From Burkholderiales bacterium (lineage in GTDB: Bacteria; Pseudomonadota; Gammaproteobacteria; Burkholderiales; WYBJ01), in contig JALHQN010000006.1 in the NCBI GenBank assembly GCA_022841915.1, forward strand, positions 248,001 through 312,000: 64,000 bases of DNA. Reading direction: 5' to 3'. The notes beneath the pieces are model-generated. The model did not search any database and was not told the DNA's origin. It saw nothing but the letters and a program-made list of their open reading frames with translations. Of this stretch, positions 17,756 through 26,210 are shown piece by piece. A program made the position numbers and the translations under genes. Each line of letters opens with the position of its first letter. The first letter of the stretch is position 1.

Positions 17756-17767
17756 CGAACACCGTTC
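17745..17767 (-). promoter_or_regulatory. Operator candidate, triple half-site type (site B)
   Basis: The plus strand reads GTTC-ATTATATC-GAAC-ACC-GTTC, the best copy of the motif, with all three half-sites perfect. On the minus strand TATAAT lies in the 8-bp spacer, 84 bp upstream of the iclR start. This suggests autoregulation by direct overlap with the promoter. Confidence 0.65.
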
Positions 17768-18340
17768 AATAAAGGCGAGCGCATTCGACGGATTGCCTCC
17801 GTCTATCGCGCCGCCGTGATCTTATGAGCGATACACCGGTCTACGAGCAACGGAAGATTGAGGATCTGTTCTGGCACCTCGTCCCTCGCGAGAAGATCGC
17901 GCAGCATGCGACTATCCGCGACCAGCGAGCCCAGTATCCGCGAGGCATACCCCGCCCAAGCGGCGGGATCCACCGACTTCACCCCCCTGACTTCTGCGTC
18001 CAGCCGCTGCCCCTGGCCTGCCCTGCGCTGGCCGCGACGCGGCGTCCACGATCTGGCTCGACAGCCCGCGAGCAATCTGCCGGTCACACGGAGACGACTC
18101 CATCCGCCACGACTCTCGCCCGTGGGATCGCGAGTCGATGCGACAGGGGTTTTGCGAAAACTCCGAACTGGAAGCGATTTACGTTGCATCTGCCATCCTT
18201 TGTTGCGCCACGGATGCCGGGTCGCTGCAGTTCATCCGATAAAATTCCGTATCCGCAAGCATCACGGCCTTGGTGTTGCGTGGAATTACCCCACGACATT
18301 GAGGCTGATCAACCCAACAAAGCGTTTCATTGGAGGCGAG
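17768..18340. other. Gene-free stretch upstream of the MaoC-like gene
   Basis: About 570 bp with no supported gene. A minus-strand frame at 17803-18189 encodes 128 residues ending in RDLLARDEVPEQILNLPLLVDRCIAHKI. This tail looks protein-like, but the rest is arginine-rich noise without a ribosome site. It may be a gene remnant, but no family could be named. Confidence 0.45.
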
Positions 18341-18808
18341 ATGGAGACAGTCGGCATCGGTTTTCACTTTGAAGATCTTCCTGTAGGCAGACAGTTCAAG
18401 ACCATCGGTCGCACGGTAACCGAAACGGATATCGTAGGCTTCGTAAACTGCACTGGCATGGTGGAGGTGCTTTTCACCAACACCGAGTTTCTGCGTCTTG
18501 ATTCGGACATCAAGGGCCGTCTTGCCCCAGCAGCCCTGGTGTACGCATTCGCAGAGGGCTTGTTGGTTCAGTCGACGATGCAGCATACGGGCTATGCGTT
18601 CTTGAACATGCAATTGGACGTGAAGAGCCCCGTGTTCGCCGGGGACACCATTCACGTCGAGTGCGAGGTGACAGAGGCGCGCCTGAGCCAGAGCAAGCCG
18701 GGACGTGGACTGGTTCGCACCACCAATCGCGTGGTGAAGCAGGATGGGTCGGTTGCTCTCGTCTACACGCCGTTGCGCATGATCAAGTGCATGAAGACGT
18801 CGGCTTGA
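18341..18808 (+). CDS. MaoC-like hotdog-fold hydratase
   Basis: A 155-residue protein of the MaoC/hotdog group, which includes (R)-specific enoyl-CoA hydratases. It starts at an ATG with TTGGAGG six bases upstream; the frame is open further 5' but has no other good start. N-terminal FEDLPVGRQFKTIGRTVTETDIVGFVNCTG is the typical MaoC opening. LNMQLDVKSPVFAGDTIHVECEVTEAR matches the central strand-turn of the fold. It is the first gene of a plus-strand run through a CoA-transferase, FadH-like, BadI-like and MDR genes. A hydratase step for a CoA thioester is the likely role. Confidence 0.9.
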   Translation: METVGIGFHFEDLPVGRQFKTIGRTVTETDIVGFVNCTGMVEVLFTNTEFLRLDSDIKGRLAPAALVYAFAEGLLVQSTMQHTGYAFLNMQLDVKSPVFAGDTIHVECEVTEARLSQSKPGRGLVRTTNRVVKQDGSVALVYTPLRMIKCMKTSA

Positions 18809-18821
18809 CGCAGCGACTCCC

Positions 18822-20012
18822 ATGAGCGGCCCCCTCGCCGGAATTCGGGTTCTAGACCTCACGATTAATGTGCTGGGCCCTCTGGCTGCCCAGATTCTGG
18901 GCGATATGGGCGCTGATGTAATCAAGATCGAGGCTCCCGGCGGAGACCCAATGCGTCATACCGGAAAGGCACACCATGCCGGGATGGCGTCACTGTTCCT
19001 GAATACGAATCGCAACAAGCGCAGTGTTGTGCTCGACCTGAAACGTGCCGACGCGTTGCGCGCCCTCATGACACTCGTTGATGAGGCGGACGTGTTCATT
19101 CACAGCATGCGTCCCGGCACGGTCGAGCGCCTTGGACTGGCCTACGAGGCAGTGAGAGCGCGCAACCCACGAATCATCTATGCGCATGGCCCCGGCTATC
19201 GACCTGACGGTCCCCACCGAGACCGGCCGGCCTTCGATGATGTCATTCAAGGCGAAACTGGCGTGGCGGGCATGATGGAGCAGAGCCTAGGCAAGCCGCG
19301 TTATGCCCCGATGGTACTCGCCGACAAGCTCTGCGGACATGCGCTTGCTTCGGCGGTTGGAATGGCACTTTTTTGCCGTGAACGCACGGGCGAAGCACAG
19401 GAAGTGATCGTGCCGATGTTCGAGACGATGCTTTCATTCAATCTAGTCGAACACCTGTGGATGGATTTCTTCGATGCCGACCGAAAGAATCTTGGTTACA
19501 GCCGGATGTTCTCGGCACACCGACGGCCCTATGCGACCCGCGACGGGCATCTGTGCATGCTTGCCGTCAGCGACGAGCAGTGGCGGCGCGTATTTCAGGT
19601 GATCGGTCGGCCCGAACTCGCCGCTGACGCGCGCTTCGCCAAACTTCAAGCGCGCACTCGGAATATCGACGCTCTTTACGAGATCGTCGCTTCGCAGCTG
19701 ACGACCAAGACGAGCGCCCAGTGGCAGCAGTTGCTCGATGCCGCCGACTTGCCTAACGGCCGCGTCAACACTTTCGCGACCATGGCGGACGATCCCTATC
19801 TGCAGGAGACGGGTTTTTTTCGACACTACGAGCATCCGACAGAAGGCCCGCTGGTGACGCCCGAGATATCCACCCTTTTCGCTCGCACGCCCGGGAGCGT
19901 CCGGCTCGCCCCCCCACACCTCGGCGAGCACACGTATGCGGTGCTACGCGCATCGGGATACACCGACGCAAACATCGAGTCGATGAGCGGCATGTCACCG
20001 CCCACGGCTTGA
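18822..20012 (+). CDS. Family III CoA-transferase, Glu at the nucleophile position
   Basis: A 396-residue CoA-transferase whose N-terminus reads IRVLDLTINVLGPLAAQILGDMGADVIKIE. The catalytic Asp of the family is replaced by Glu201 in VPMFETMLSFNLVEHLW. The same change and flanking residues occur in the paralogues at 8806 and 37488, so it marks a subfamily rather than a lesion. It starts 13 bp after the MaoC-like gene and precedes the FadH-like gene, so they are probably co-transcribed. The acid it activates is unknown. Confidence 0.93.
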   Translation: MSGPLAGIRVLDLTINVLGPLAAQILGDMGADVIKIEAPGGDPMRHTGKAHHAGMASLFLNTNRNKRSVVLDLKRADALRALMTLVDEADVFIHSMRPGTVERLGLAYEAVRARNPRIIYAHGPGYRPDGPHRDRPAFDDVIQGETGVAGMMEQSLGKPRYAPMVLADKLCGHALASAVGMALFCRERTGEAQEVIVPMFETMLSFNLVEHLWMDFFDADRKNLGYSRMFSAHRRPYATRDGHLCMLAVSDEQWRRVFQVIGRPELAADARFAKLQARTRNIDALYEIVASQLTTKTSAQWQQLLDAADLPNGRVNTFATMADDPYLQETGFFRHYEHPTEGPLVTPEISTLFARTPGSVRLAPPHLGEHTYAVLRASGYTDANIESMSGMSPPTA

Positions 20013-20107
20013 GCACAACATGCGCCCAGCCCGCCAAAGCCCAGACGTTCGCCACGTGGCTATGCGGGCGCATGCCCTCCTGGAGAACAACTGCTTGGAC
20101 CAGACAG

Positions 20108-22156
20108 ATGGATAGCGCTGGCGGTCAGAATGCCGGGTCGCACCAGGCCTACCCGCGGCTGCTTTCGCCGCTTCGAATGGGGCCAGTCGCGCTGCGTAAC
20201 CGACTGGTGCTGGGCTCGATGCATACGCGCCTGCCCCTGGAAGGCGAAGCCTCTTCGGCACTTCGCGAGTTCTACGTGGAGCGCGCCCGTGGCGGCGCGG
20301 CGCTCATCATTACGGGAGGGATCGCGCCCAACGAAGCAGGACGAATGGAGCAAGGCGCCACCGTTCTAGCGCGCCAGAGCGACGTCCCCCATCACGCGCG
20401 CCTAGCGGAGGCAGTCCACGATGCGGGTAGCGCCATCGTGATGCAGATCCTTCACGCTGGCCGCTATGCCAAGCATAGCGCGGCAGTCGCTCCTTCGAGC
20501 GCCGCTGCCCCGATTAACCGTTTCGTGCCGCGGCCATTGAATGAGGAGGAAATCGAGCAGACGATCGGGGATTATGTCCGATGCGCCTTGCTAGCCCAGG
20601 AGGCAGGCTACGACGGAGTCGACATCATGGGCTCCGAGGGATATCTGATCAACCAATTCACCGCCAAGCGTACCAACGATCGGCACGACGAGTGGGGTGG
20701 AACGGCAACGCAGCGCATGCGCTTCGCGCTTGAGATCGTGAGACGCATACGCGGGAGCGTCGGCGCCAGTTTTGCCATCCTGTACCGAATTTCGGCGTTG
20801 GACTTGGTAGAAGACGGCGCAACCGCCGAAGAGACTGCGGCACTGGCCCGCCTTCTGGAAGCCGCGGGTGTCAACGCGCTCACCACCGGCATAGGATGGC
20901 ACGAATCTCGGATACCGACCATCGCCCACATGGTGCCTCGAGGCGCTTGGCGTTTCGCCGCCGCCCGTCTCAAGGCCACGGTCTCGATCCCCGTCGCAGC
21001 TTCGAACAGAATCAACACACCTGGACTTGCCGAGGAAATCCTGGCAACCGGCGAAGCCGACCTTGTCGTGCTCGCTCGCCCGCTGCTCGCCGACCCGGAG
21101 TTTCTCGTCAAGGCCGCCAGCGGACGTGCACGGAGGATCACTCCCTGCATCGCATGCAACCAAGCCTGTCTTGATTACATCTTCACCGACCGGACGGCGA
21201 CCTGCCTTGTGAACCCCCGCGCGGGTCGAGAGCACGAGTATCGCCCTGCTCCCGCTCAACGGCGCGAGCGCATTGCAGTGGCAGGTTCGGGGCCAGCCGG
21301 ACTCGCCTTTGCCCTGACGGCAGCGAGCCGAGGCCACGAGGTGACGCTGTTCGAGGCATCCGATCGCATTGGTGGCCAACTCCGGCTCGCGTGTCGCGTA
21401 CCCGGCAAAGAGGAGTTTTACTCTTTGCTACAGCATTACACCGATGAAGTAGATCGTCTCGGTGTCGAGCTTCGACTGGGCGCTACACTCAACGCAACGA
21501 CCGTGAGTCGCGAAGGCTTTGACCGCATCGTGCTTGCCACCGGCGTCGTCCCACGCACCCCCCGAATTGATGGCGTCGATCATGCTAAGGTCTCCTCGTA
21601 CACCGAGGTACTGGAGGGTCGGGTCGTGCCTCGCGCACGCGTCGCGGTGGTCGGAGCGGGTGCGATCGCTTTCGACGTCGCCGAGTACCTCACCGCGCCT
21701 GCCAAGAACCATGAAACGCGCCACTTCTATCGACGTTGGGGTGTCTGCCCTCAAGGCAATACGCCTGGCGGCCTCACGGCACCCGAGCCCGACATCGTGC
21801 CGCGATCGGTTCATCTCCTTCAGCGGACTCCCGGTCGACCTGCTGCCCGATTGGGTGTCTCGACAGGATGGATTTACCGCACTGCGCTGCAGCGCCGCAA
21901 GGTCGACATCCGGACAGGCTGCGAATACGTGCGTATCGACGATGCCGGATTGCATGTCGCGATCGACGGAAAACCGCAGCTGATCGAAGTCGACGATATT
22001 GTCATTTGTGCCGGACAGGAATCCCAGTTTCCGGATCTTGGCGAGTTCGGGGCAAGGGGTACACCGGTGCATCTCATCGGCGGTGCACGCGAAGCGTCGG
22101 GAATCGATGCCCGACGTGCGATCGAGGAAGGATATCGACTGGCCCTTTCATGTTGA
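20108..22156 (+). CDS. fadH: 2,4-dienoyl-CoA reductase, FadH type
   Basis: A 682-residue multidomain flavoprotein closely resembling E. coli FadH, which reduces 2,4-dienoyl-CoA with NADPH. The FMN barrel carries the active-site Tyr179 in MGSEGYLINQF and His265 in TGIGWHESRIPTIA. A C-x2-C-x3-C-x11-C cluster (Cys347, 350, 354, 366) binds the iron-sulfur centre. The C-terminal half has two dinucleotide folds, at VAGSGPAGLAFAL and VAVVGAGAIAFDVAEYL. The ATG at 20108 was chosen because family similarity begins soon after it; an upstream TTG overlapping the CoA-transferase stop would add 33 unmatched residues. In this cluster it may act on ring-derived dienoyl-CoA. Confidence 0.93.
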   Translation: MDSAGGQNAGSHQAYPRLLSPLRMGPVALRNRLVLGSMHTRLPLEGEASSALREFYVERARGGAALIITGGIAPNEAGRMEQGATVLARQSDVPHHARLAEAVHDAGSAIVMQILHAGRYAKHSAAVAPSSAAAPINRFVPRPLNEEEIEQTIGDYVRCALLAQEAGYDGVDIMGSEGYLINQFTAKRTNDRHDEWGGTATQRMRFALEIVRRIRGSVGASFAILYRISALDLVEDGATAEETAALARLLEAAGVNALTTGIGWHESRIPTIAHMVPRGAWRFAAARLKATVSIPVAASNRINTPGLAEEILATGEADLVVLARPLLADPEFLVKAASGRARRITPCIACNQACLDYIFTDRTATCLVNPRAGREHEYRPAPAQRRERIAVAGSGPAGLAFALTAASRGHEVTLFEASDRIGGQLRLACRVPGKEEFYSLLQHYTDEVDRLGVELRLGATLNATTVSREGFDRIVLATGVVPRTPRIDGVDHAKVSSYTEVLEGRVVPRARVAVVGAGAIAFDVAEYLTAPAKNHETRHFYRRWGVCPQGNTPGGLTAPEPDIVPRSVHLLQRTPGRPAARLGVSTGWIYRTALQRRKVDIRTGCEYVRIDDAGLHVAIDGKPQLIEVDDIVICAGQESQFPDLGEFGARGTPVHLIGGAREASGIDARRAIEEGYRLALSC

Positions 22157-22301
22157 TTCCGAGAATTTCCAGATTCGAGCGCGGCTCCTCGAGACCAGAA
22201 GTGAACGCAAGGAGGGTTCGACGCCTTGGAGAGTTCGATGATTGACCAGCTGTCGTGGCGTTTCTCGCAACGATGACTTCGGCTTCATAACAGACAGACG
22301 A

Positions 22302-22317
22302 TCACCGTGTGCGGTGA
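22302..22317 (+). other. Perfect short hairpin upstream of the badI-like gene
   Basis: TCACCG-tgtg-CGGTGA forms a perfect 6-bp stem with a 4-base loop, 31 bp before the badI-like start. It has no T run, so it is not a typical terminator. It may be an RNA structure or a protein-binding palindrome. Confidence 0.4.
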
Positions 22318-22348
22318 CCTGAACATGCATGGATGACGGGAGACCAGA

Positions 22349-23131
22349 GTGGATTACGCAGACATTCGATTGGAGAAGAAGGACGGTGTAGCGCGCATCA
22401 CGATTGACCGGCCGAAGGTCATGAACGCTTTTCGGGGTCAGACTGTCGAGGAACTGATCCACGCAGTCTCGGACGCGGGATGGGACCGCGATATCGGCGT
22501 GATCGTTTTGACTGGTGCGGGCGACCGCGCATTCTGCACCGGGGGCGATCAGTCAGCCCACGACGGACAGTACGATGGACGCGGGACGATCGGCATGCCG
22601 ATCGAGCAACTGCACAGCGTCTTGCGAGAAGTGCCCCTCCCGGTGATCGCTCGCGTCCAAGGGTACGCGATCGGAGGCGGCAATGTCCTTGCCACCTTGT
22701 GCGATCTCACGATCGCCTCGGAGAAGGCCATCTTCGGACAAGTGGGACCGAAGGTCGGCTCGGTCGATCCCGGTTGGGGCACTGCCTATCTTGCGTCCGT
22801 GGTCGGCGAAAAGCGCGCCAGAGAAATCTGGTACCTGTGCCGGCGCTACAGCGCCCAGCAGGCGTTGCAGATGGGCCTTTGCAACGCGGTGGTCCCACAC
22901 GACCAGCTCGACCAGGAGGTCGACAAGTGGTGCGCCGAGATTCTCGAAAAGAGTCCCACGGCGATCGCCATTGCGAAGAGTTCATTCAATGCAGCGACGG
23001 ATTCCATACGTGGCATTGGTAGCCTCGGCTTCCAGGCGCTCAGCCTGTATTACCAGACGGACGAGTCCAAGGAAGGCGTCAAAGCCTTCATGGAGAAGCG
23101 TCGGCCCGAATTTCGCAAACGGCCGAAGTAG
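22349..23131 (+). CDS. badI: 2-ketocyclohexanecarboxyl-CoA hydrolase, BadI type
   Basis: A 260-residue crotonase of the BadI/MenB subgroup. BadI opens the ring of 2-ketocyclohexanecarboxyl-CoA to pimelyl-CoA by retro-Dieckmann hydrolysis. Sequence blocks match BadI from Rhodopseudomonas as I remember it: PKVMNAFRGQTVEELI, GAGDRAFCTGGDQSAHDG, RVQGYAIGGGNVLATLCDLTI, FGQVGPKVGSVDPGWGTAYLA and the C-terminal TDESKEGVKAFMEKRRPEF. It starts at GTG with GGGAG upstream. There are no other menaquinone genes nearby and a BadH-like SDR lies in the same window, which favours BadI over MenB (naphthoate synthase). The true ring may differ from cyclohexane. Confidence 0.85.
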   Translation: MDYADIRLEKKDGVARITIDRPKVMNAFRGQTVEELIHAVSDAGWDRDIGVIVLTGAGDRAFCTGGDQSAHDGQYDGRGTIGMPIEQLHSVLREVPLPVIARVQGYAIGGGNVLATLCDLTIASEKAIFGQVGPKVGSVDPGWGTAYLASVVGEKRAREIWYLCRRYSAQQALQMGLCNAVVPHDQLDQEVDKWCAEILEKSPTAIAIAKSSFNAATDSIRGIGSLGFQALSLYYQTDESKEGVKAFMEKRRPEFRKRPK

Positions 23132-23155
23132 TCAGTTAACAGGAGAGTCACCTCG

Positions 23156-24130
23156 ATGCGTGCCGTACTGTGCAAGGCATACGGAGATCCGGAAACACTG
23201 TCCGTGGAGGACATCCCGACGCCCCAACCCGGACCAGGCGAGGTGCGCGTGAGCATGAGAGCGGCCGGGGTCAATTTTCCCGACGTTCTGATGATCCGGA
23301 ACAAGTACCAATTCCGGCCTCCTCTGCCGTTTTCGCCAGGCTACGAGCTTTCAGGCGTTATCTCGGCACTCGGTCCCGACGTGCGGGATGTGCAGATTGG
23401 AGACCCGGGCGTAACCATGCTGCGCTATGGCGCATTCGCCGAGGAGGCGATCGTGCCTGCAGATCGGTTCTGGCAGATCCCCGCGAATCTGGATTTCGTC
23501 ACGGCCGCGGCGTTTCCACTCGCATACGGAACGAGCTACCACGCGTTGAAGGACCGGGGGCAGCTTCAATCCGGCGAAACGCTGTTGGTACTCGGAGCGG
23601 CAGGGGGCGTCGGGTTGGCTGCCGTGCAACTCGGAAAGCTCATGGGCGCGACCGTGATCGCCTGCGCATCGTCCGCGGAGAAGCTCGCCATCTGTGGTCA
23701 GTATGGTGCAGATCACCTCGTCAATTATGAACAACAGAATCTCCGGGAAGCCGTCAAAGGTCTGACCCAAGGCCGCGGCGTCGACGTACTGCTCGATCCA
23801 GTCGGTGGCATGTATGCCGAACCAGGCGTACGCTCCATGGCAAGCCATGGACGCTATTTGGTCGTGGGGTTCACGAGCGGCGAAATCCCTCGTATTCCAA
23901 CCAACTTGCCTTTGCTCAAGGAGGCTTCGATCGTCGGCGTCGCTTGGGACACCTATTCGCGACGCAATCCAAGCGGTGGTCGCAGAAACATCGCGGAAAT
24001 GATCGACTGGATCCTGGCTGGAAAACTTGAGCCTGTCGTCAGCGCTCGATACTCACTTGCCGATACAGCGCGAGCGCTGAACGACGTGCTGCATCGCAGA
24101 GTCCAGGGAAAGTCGGTGATCGTACCGTAG
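23156..24130 (+). CDS. NADPH:quinone reductase-like MDR oxidoreductase
   Basis: A 324-residue medium-chain reductase without zinc ligands, of the quinone oxidoreductase (Qor) subgroup. N-terminal GPGEVRVSMRAAGVNFPDVLMIRN is the substrate-domain signature. The cofactor fold is LLVLGAAGGVGLAAVQLGKLMGA, and the late stretch LADTARALNDVLHRRVQGKSVIVP ends the family pattern. It follows the badI-like gene by 24 bp with AACAGGAG upstream, so it is in the same unit. Family members reduce quinones or alpha,beta-unsaturated acyl-CoA (as in acrylyl-CoA or crotonyl-CoA reductases). Either would fit this pathway. Confidence 0.92.
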   Translation: MRAVLCKAYGDPETLSVEDIPTPQPGPGEVRVSMRAAGVNFPDVLMIRNKYQFRPPLPFSPGYELSGVISALGPDVRDVQIGDPGVTMLRYGAFAEEAIVPADRFWQIPANLDFVTAAAFPLAYGTSYHALKDRGQLQSGETLLVLGAAGGVGLAAVQLGKLMGATVIACASSAEKLAICGQYGADHLVNYEQQNLREAVKGLTQGRGVDVLLDPVGGMYAEPGVRSMASHGRYLVVGFTSGEIPRIPTNLPLLKEASIVGVAWDTYSRRNPSGGRRNIAEMIDWILAGKLEPVVSARYSLADTARALNDVLHRRVQGKSVIVP

Positions 24131-24491
24131 GTCCCCCAAGACAATCGGTGCTGTCGAAGTAGATTCCACCATCAACATGCCGTCCTCATGGGCCGCCATG
24201 AATGCAAGTAGCTCGCAGGGAGGACGCAGTCCCACTTCCGAGCCATCGGATGAGTAAGGCCCCCGAACGAAGAACCATTTCATGAGACGACGAGTAGAAG
24301 ACGTACGAGCAGATCTCTTGGCCTCTAGCATGCAAAGCGCCCACAGCGAGCGCGATGCGATTGACTAGTGACAGGGGTAGGAATACCGTGGTGTAAGCGC
24401 AAAAGGGCGAAGTCAAAGCACTGCCGCTATCGTGTTACCAGTTCGGCACACAGTCGAACTCACTGGCGTAGGTCAACAGAAGGAGGAGTTC
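24131..24491. other. Intergenic between the MDR gene and a Bug gene
   Basis: About 360 bp with no gene. Near its end (24440-24460) is an inverted repeat AGTTCG-N9-CGAACT, 31 bp before the Bug start, a possible operator. It does not match either of the two operator families described here. Confidence 0.5.
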
Positions 24492-25484
24492 ATGAGACAT
24501 GACTACAAGATTCGCTTGGGGGTCACGTTAGGCGTGGCGTGGGGTTGCATTGCAGTCGTACCCTCACCAGCCTTTGCGCAAGAGTTCCCTGAACGACCCG
24601 TCCGCTTGGTAATCCCATTCGCGCCTGGCGGCAATACCGACATTGTGGGTCGACGCCTAGGCGCACGCATAGCGGGCGCACTCGGCCAGCAAATGATCGT
24701 CGACAACCGCTCCGGGGCTGGGGGCACGATCGGCGGCGCTGAGGTAGCGCGTGCAAAGCCCGATGGATACACGCTTCTCCTCGCCACATCGTCTTCCCAC
24801 GCGATCAACCCCACGGCGATGCCGAAGATTCCCTATGACGCGGTAAAGGACTTCACCGGCGTCTCGGCAATCGGCACGGTATCCCAGTCCTTAGTCATTC
24901 ACCCAAGCATCCCAGCCAAGAGCGTCCGCGAGTTCGTTGCTCTCGTCAAAGCACGACCAGGGGAATTCGCCTATGGCTCGACGGGCGTGGGAGGCATCAA
25001 CCACCTTGGCGGAGAGTTGTTCAAGCAAAAGGCGGGCGGGCTGAACATCGTCCATGTGCCCTACAAGAGTTCAGGGCTCAGTTTGCAGGATGTCCTCGGC
25101 GGGCACCTACCCGTGGTCATTTCGACGGTCAGCGCAGCGCTGCCGCATCATCGAAACAACCGCGTGCGCATCCTCGCAGTGTTCAACGATGAGCGGACAC
25201 CCGCCGCCCCGGACATTCCGACCTCTGCCGAGGCGGGCGTTCCTGGCGTCACGGTCTATACATTCAATATCGTGCTTGCGCCCGCTGGCACGCCTGCGCC
25301 CATCATTGACCGATTGCACAAGGCTTTTGCCGCCGTGATGGCGGACGATAGCTTTGCCAAGGAACTTGTGGATCTTGGCGTCGAACCGATTCGACGCTCA
25401 AGTCCCAAGCACGCGTCCGACTTCGTACGTGTAGAAATCGCCCGCTGGGCCCCGCTTGTAAGAGCCGCCTTGCAAGAAAAGTAG
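24492..25484 (+). CDS. Bug/TctC-family periplasmic solute-binding protein
   Basis: A 330-residue Bug protein. The ATG at 24492 has AAGGAGGAG upstream and opens a strong signal peptide ending SPAFAQ; an earlier in-frame start adds 20 residues that break the signal. Mature-protein blocks are FPERPVRLVIPFAPGGNTDIVGR, MIVDNRSGAGGTIGG and AKPDGYTLLL. It follows the badI/MDR unit after a 360-bp gap with its own possible operator, and a strong hairpin (25493-25524) closes the transcript. It probably captures a carboxylate for the neighbouring catabolic genes. Confidence 0.95.
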   Translation: MRHDYKIRLGVTLGVAWGCIAVVPSPAFAQEFPERPVRLVIPFAPGGNTDIVGRRLGARIAGALGQQMIVDNRSGAGGTIGGAEVARAKPDGYTLLLATSSSHAINPTAMPKIPYDAVKDFTGVSAIGTVSQSLVIHPSIPAKSVREFVALVKARPGEFAYGSTGVGGINHLGGELFKQKAGGLNIVHVPYKSSGLSLQDVLGGHLPVVISTVSAALPHHRNNRVRILAVFNDERTPAAPDIPTSAEAGVPGVTVYTFNIVLAPAGTPAPIIDRLHKAFAAVMADDSFAKELVDLGVEPIRRSSPKHASDFVRVEIARWAPLVRAALQEK

Positions 25485-25492
25485 TAGCGCAA

Positions 25493-25524
25493 GGAGGCGG
25501 TGGCTAGAAACTGCCACTGCCTCC
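25493..25524 (+). terminator. Strong hairpin after the Bug gene
   Basis: GGAGGCGGTGGC pairs with GCCACTGCCTCC across an 8-base loop (TAGAAACT), 12 bp with one G-T pair. It starts 8 bp after the stop codon at 25484. There is no T run after it, so it may be an RNA-end stabiliser or a bidirectional terminator between convergent genes. Confidence 0.6.
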
Positions 25525-25619
25525 CTCTGAGCACTCGCAATCTACAACGCGGGACCGTGACTACAACGCGCGTGGACCCACGTCCGCCACTTGCCTTGGA
25601 GCCAGATACTCCTCCCCCG

Positions 25620-26174
25620 CTACCCCACGCCGGTCAGTATGCGTCTGACCTGCGTCACGACCGATTCCGCGCGTAGCTTGAGTTCCTCCTCGGATGCCGC
25701 TGAACCCCACTCCGCCGCCGAGTACGGAAACACTGCGAATTCGAGCGAAGGAAAGCCCTGCACACGCGCCATGGCCTTTCCGGTGGTGTTCACCAGCTTG
25801 TCGAGCGCAATGACAGCAGCTGGCTTACCCTTGCGCTCCAGGTTGATCGTGTCGAGCACACTGCCCGACGTGCACGACCCTCAATCACCCACACCGACAA
25901 CGACGGCATCGACCCTCGTCACAAGATCGTTGAGAATCTCTTCGGGTGCTGCATTGCCGACAAACATCTTTTTCGTGAAGTAGACATCAGCGACACCGTA
26001 CTTCTCCGTGAGCGCATCGCCCACATGACGGAGTAGACGATCGCCACCGAGTCGGTTGTTCCACAAAATACCAAGCCGCTTTCCTGTGAGTGATTCCAGC
26101 CGAGGCGCTGGGACGACCTTGCGCGAGCCGACTAGGATTCTTGGATCAAGGACTATCATCGTAGTTTGCTCCAT
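25620..26174 (-). CDS. UGSC-family selenoprotein (in-frame UGA decoded as selenocysteine)
   Basis: Two frames that look like separate small genes are one 184-residue protein if the UGA at 25881-25883 encodes selenocysteine (residue 98). The codons after it read Gly-Ser-Cys, giving the U-G-S-C motif that names the UGSC family of selenoproteins. The reading frame is exactly continuous on both sides, and the two halves flow into each other (VVVGVGD-U-GSCTSGSVLDTINLE). A bacterial SECIS-like hairpin follows the UGA (25847-25877). The U-G-S-C motif may be redox active, but the reaction is unknown. The ATG is preferred over a TTG one codon upstream. The gene is 36 bp after an unrecognised partner. 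Confidence 0.85.
25847..25877 (-). promoter_or_regulatory. bSECIS-like hairpin for selenocysteine insertion
   Basis: On the minus strand, 18 nt after the UGA, an apical loop AGTGT (25858-25862) closes a 6-bp stem (TCGGGC with one wobble pair opposite GCTCGA, 25852-25868). A 4-nt bulge separates it from a second 5-bp stem (TCGTG with CACGA). Bacterial SECIS elements lie immediately 3' of the UGA, with the loop about 16-37 nt away and a GU in the loop. This hairpin meets those criteria. Confidence 0.7.
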
Positions 26175-26210
26175 CAATGGCGCCCCACCGTGCCGAGAAC
26201 GAGGGCATTC

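Noticed and set aside
17803-18189. Minus-strand frame upstream of the MaoC-like gene
   Set aside because: Only the last part looks protein-like. There is no ribosome site and no family was recognised.
20591-21379. Antisense frame of 262 residues inside fadH
   Set aside because: It is antisense to a well-supported enzyme with visible catalytic residues and has no family likeness.
25620-26177. Two separate small genes split by a stop codon (pseudogene reading)
   Set aside because: The frame continues exactly through the UGA, the next codons form U-G-S-C and a SECIS-like hairpin follows. One selenoprotein gene explains all of this better.
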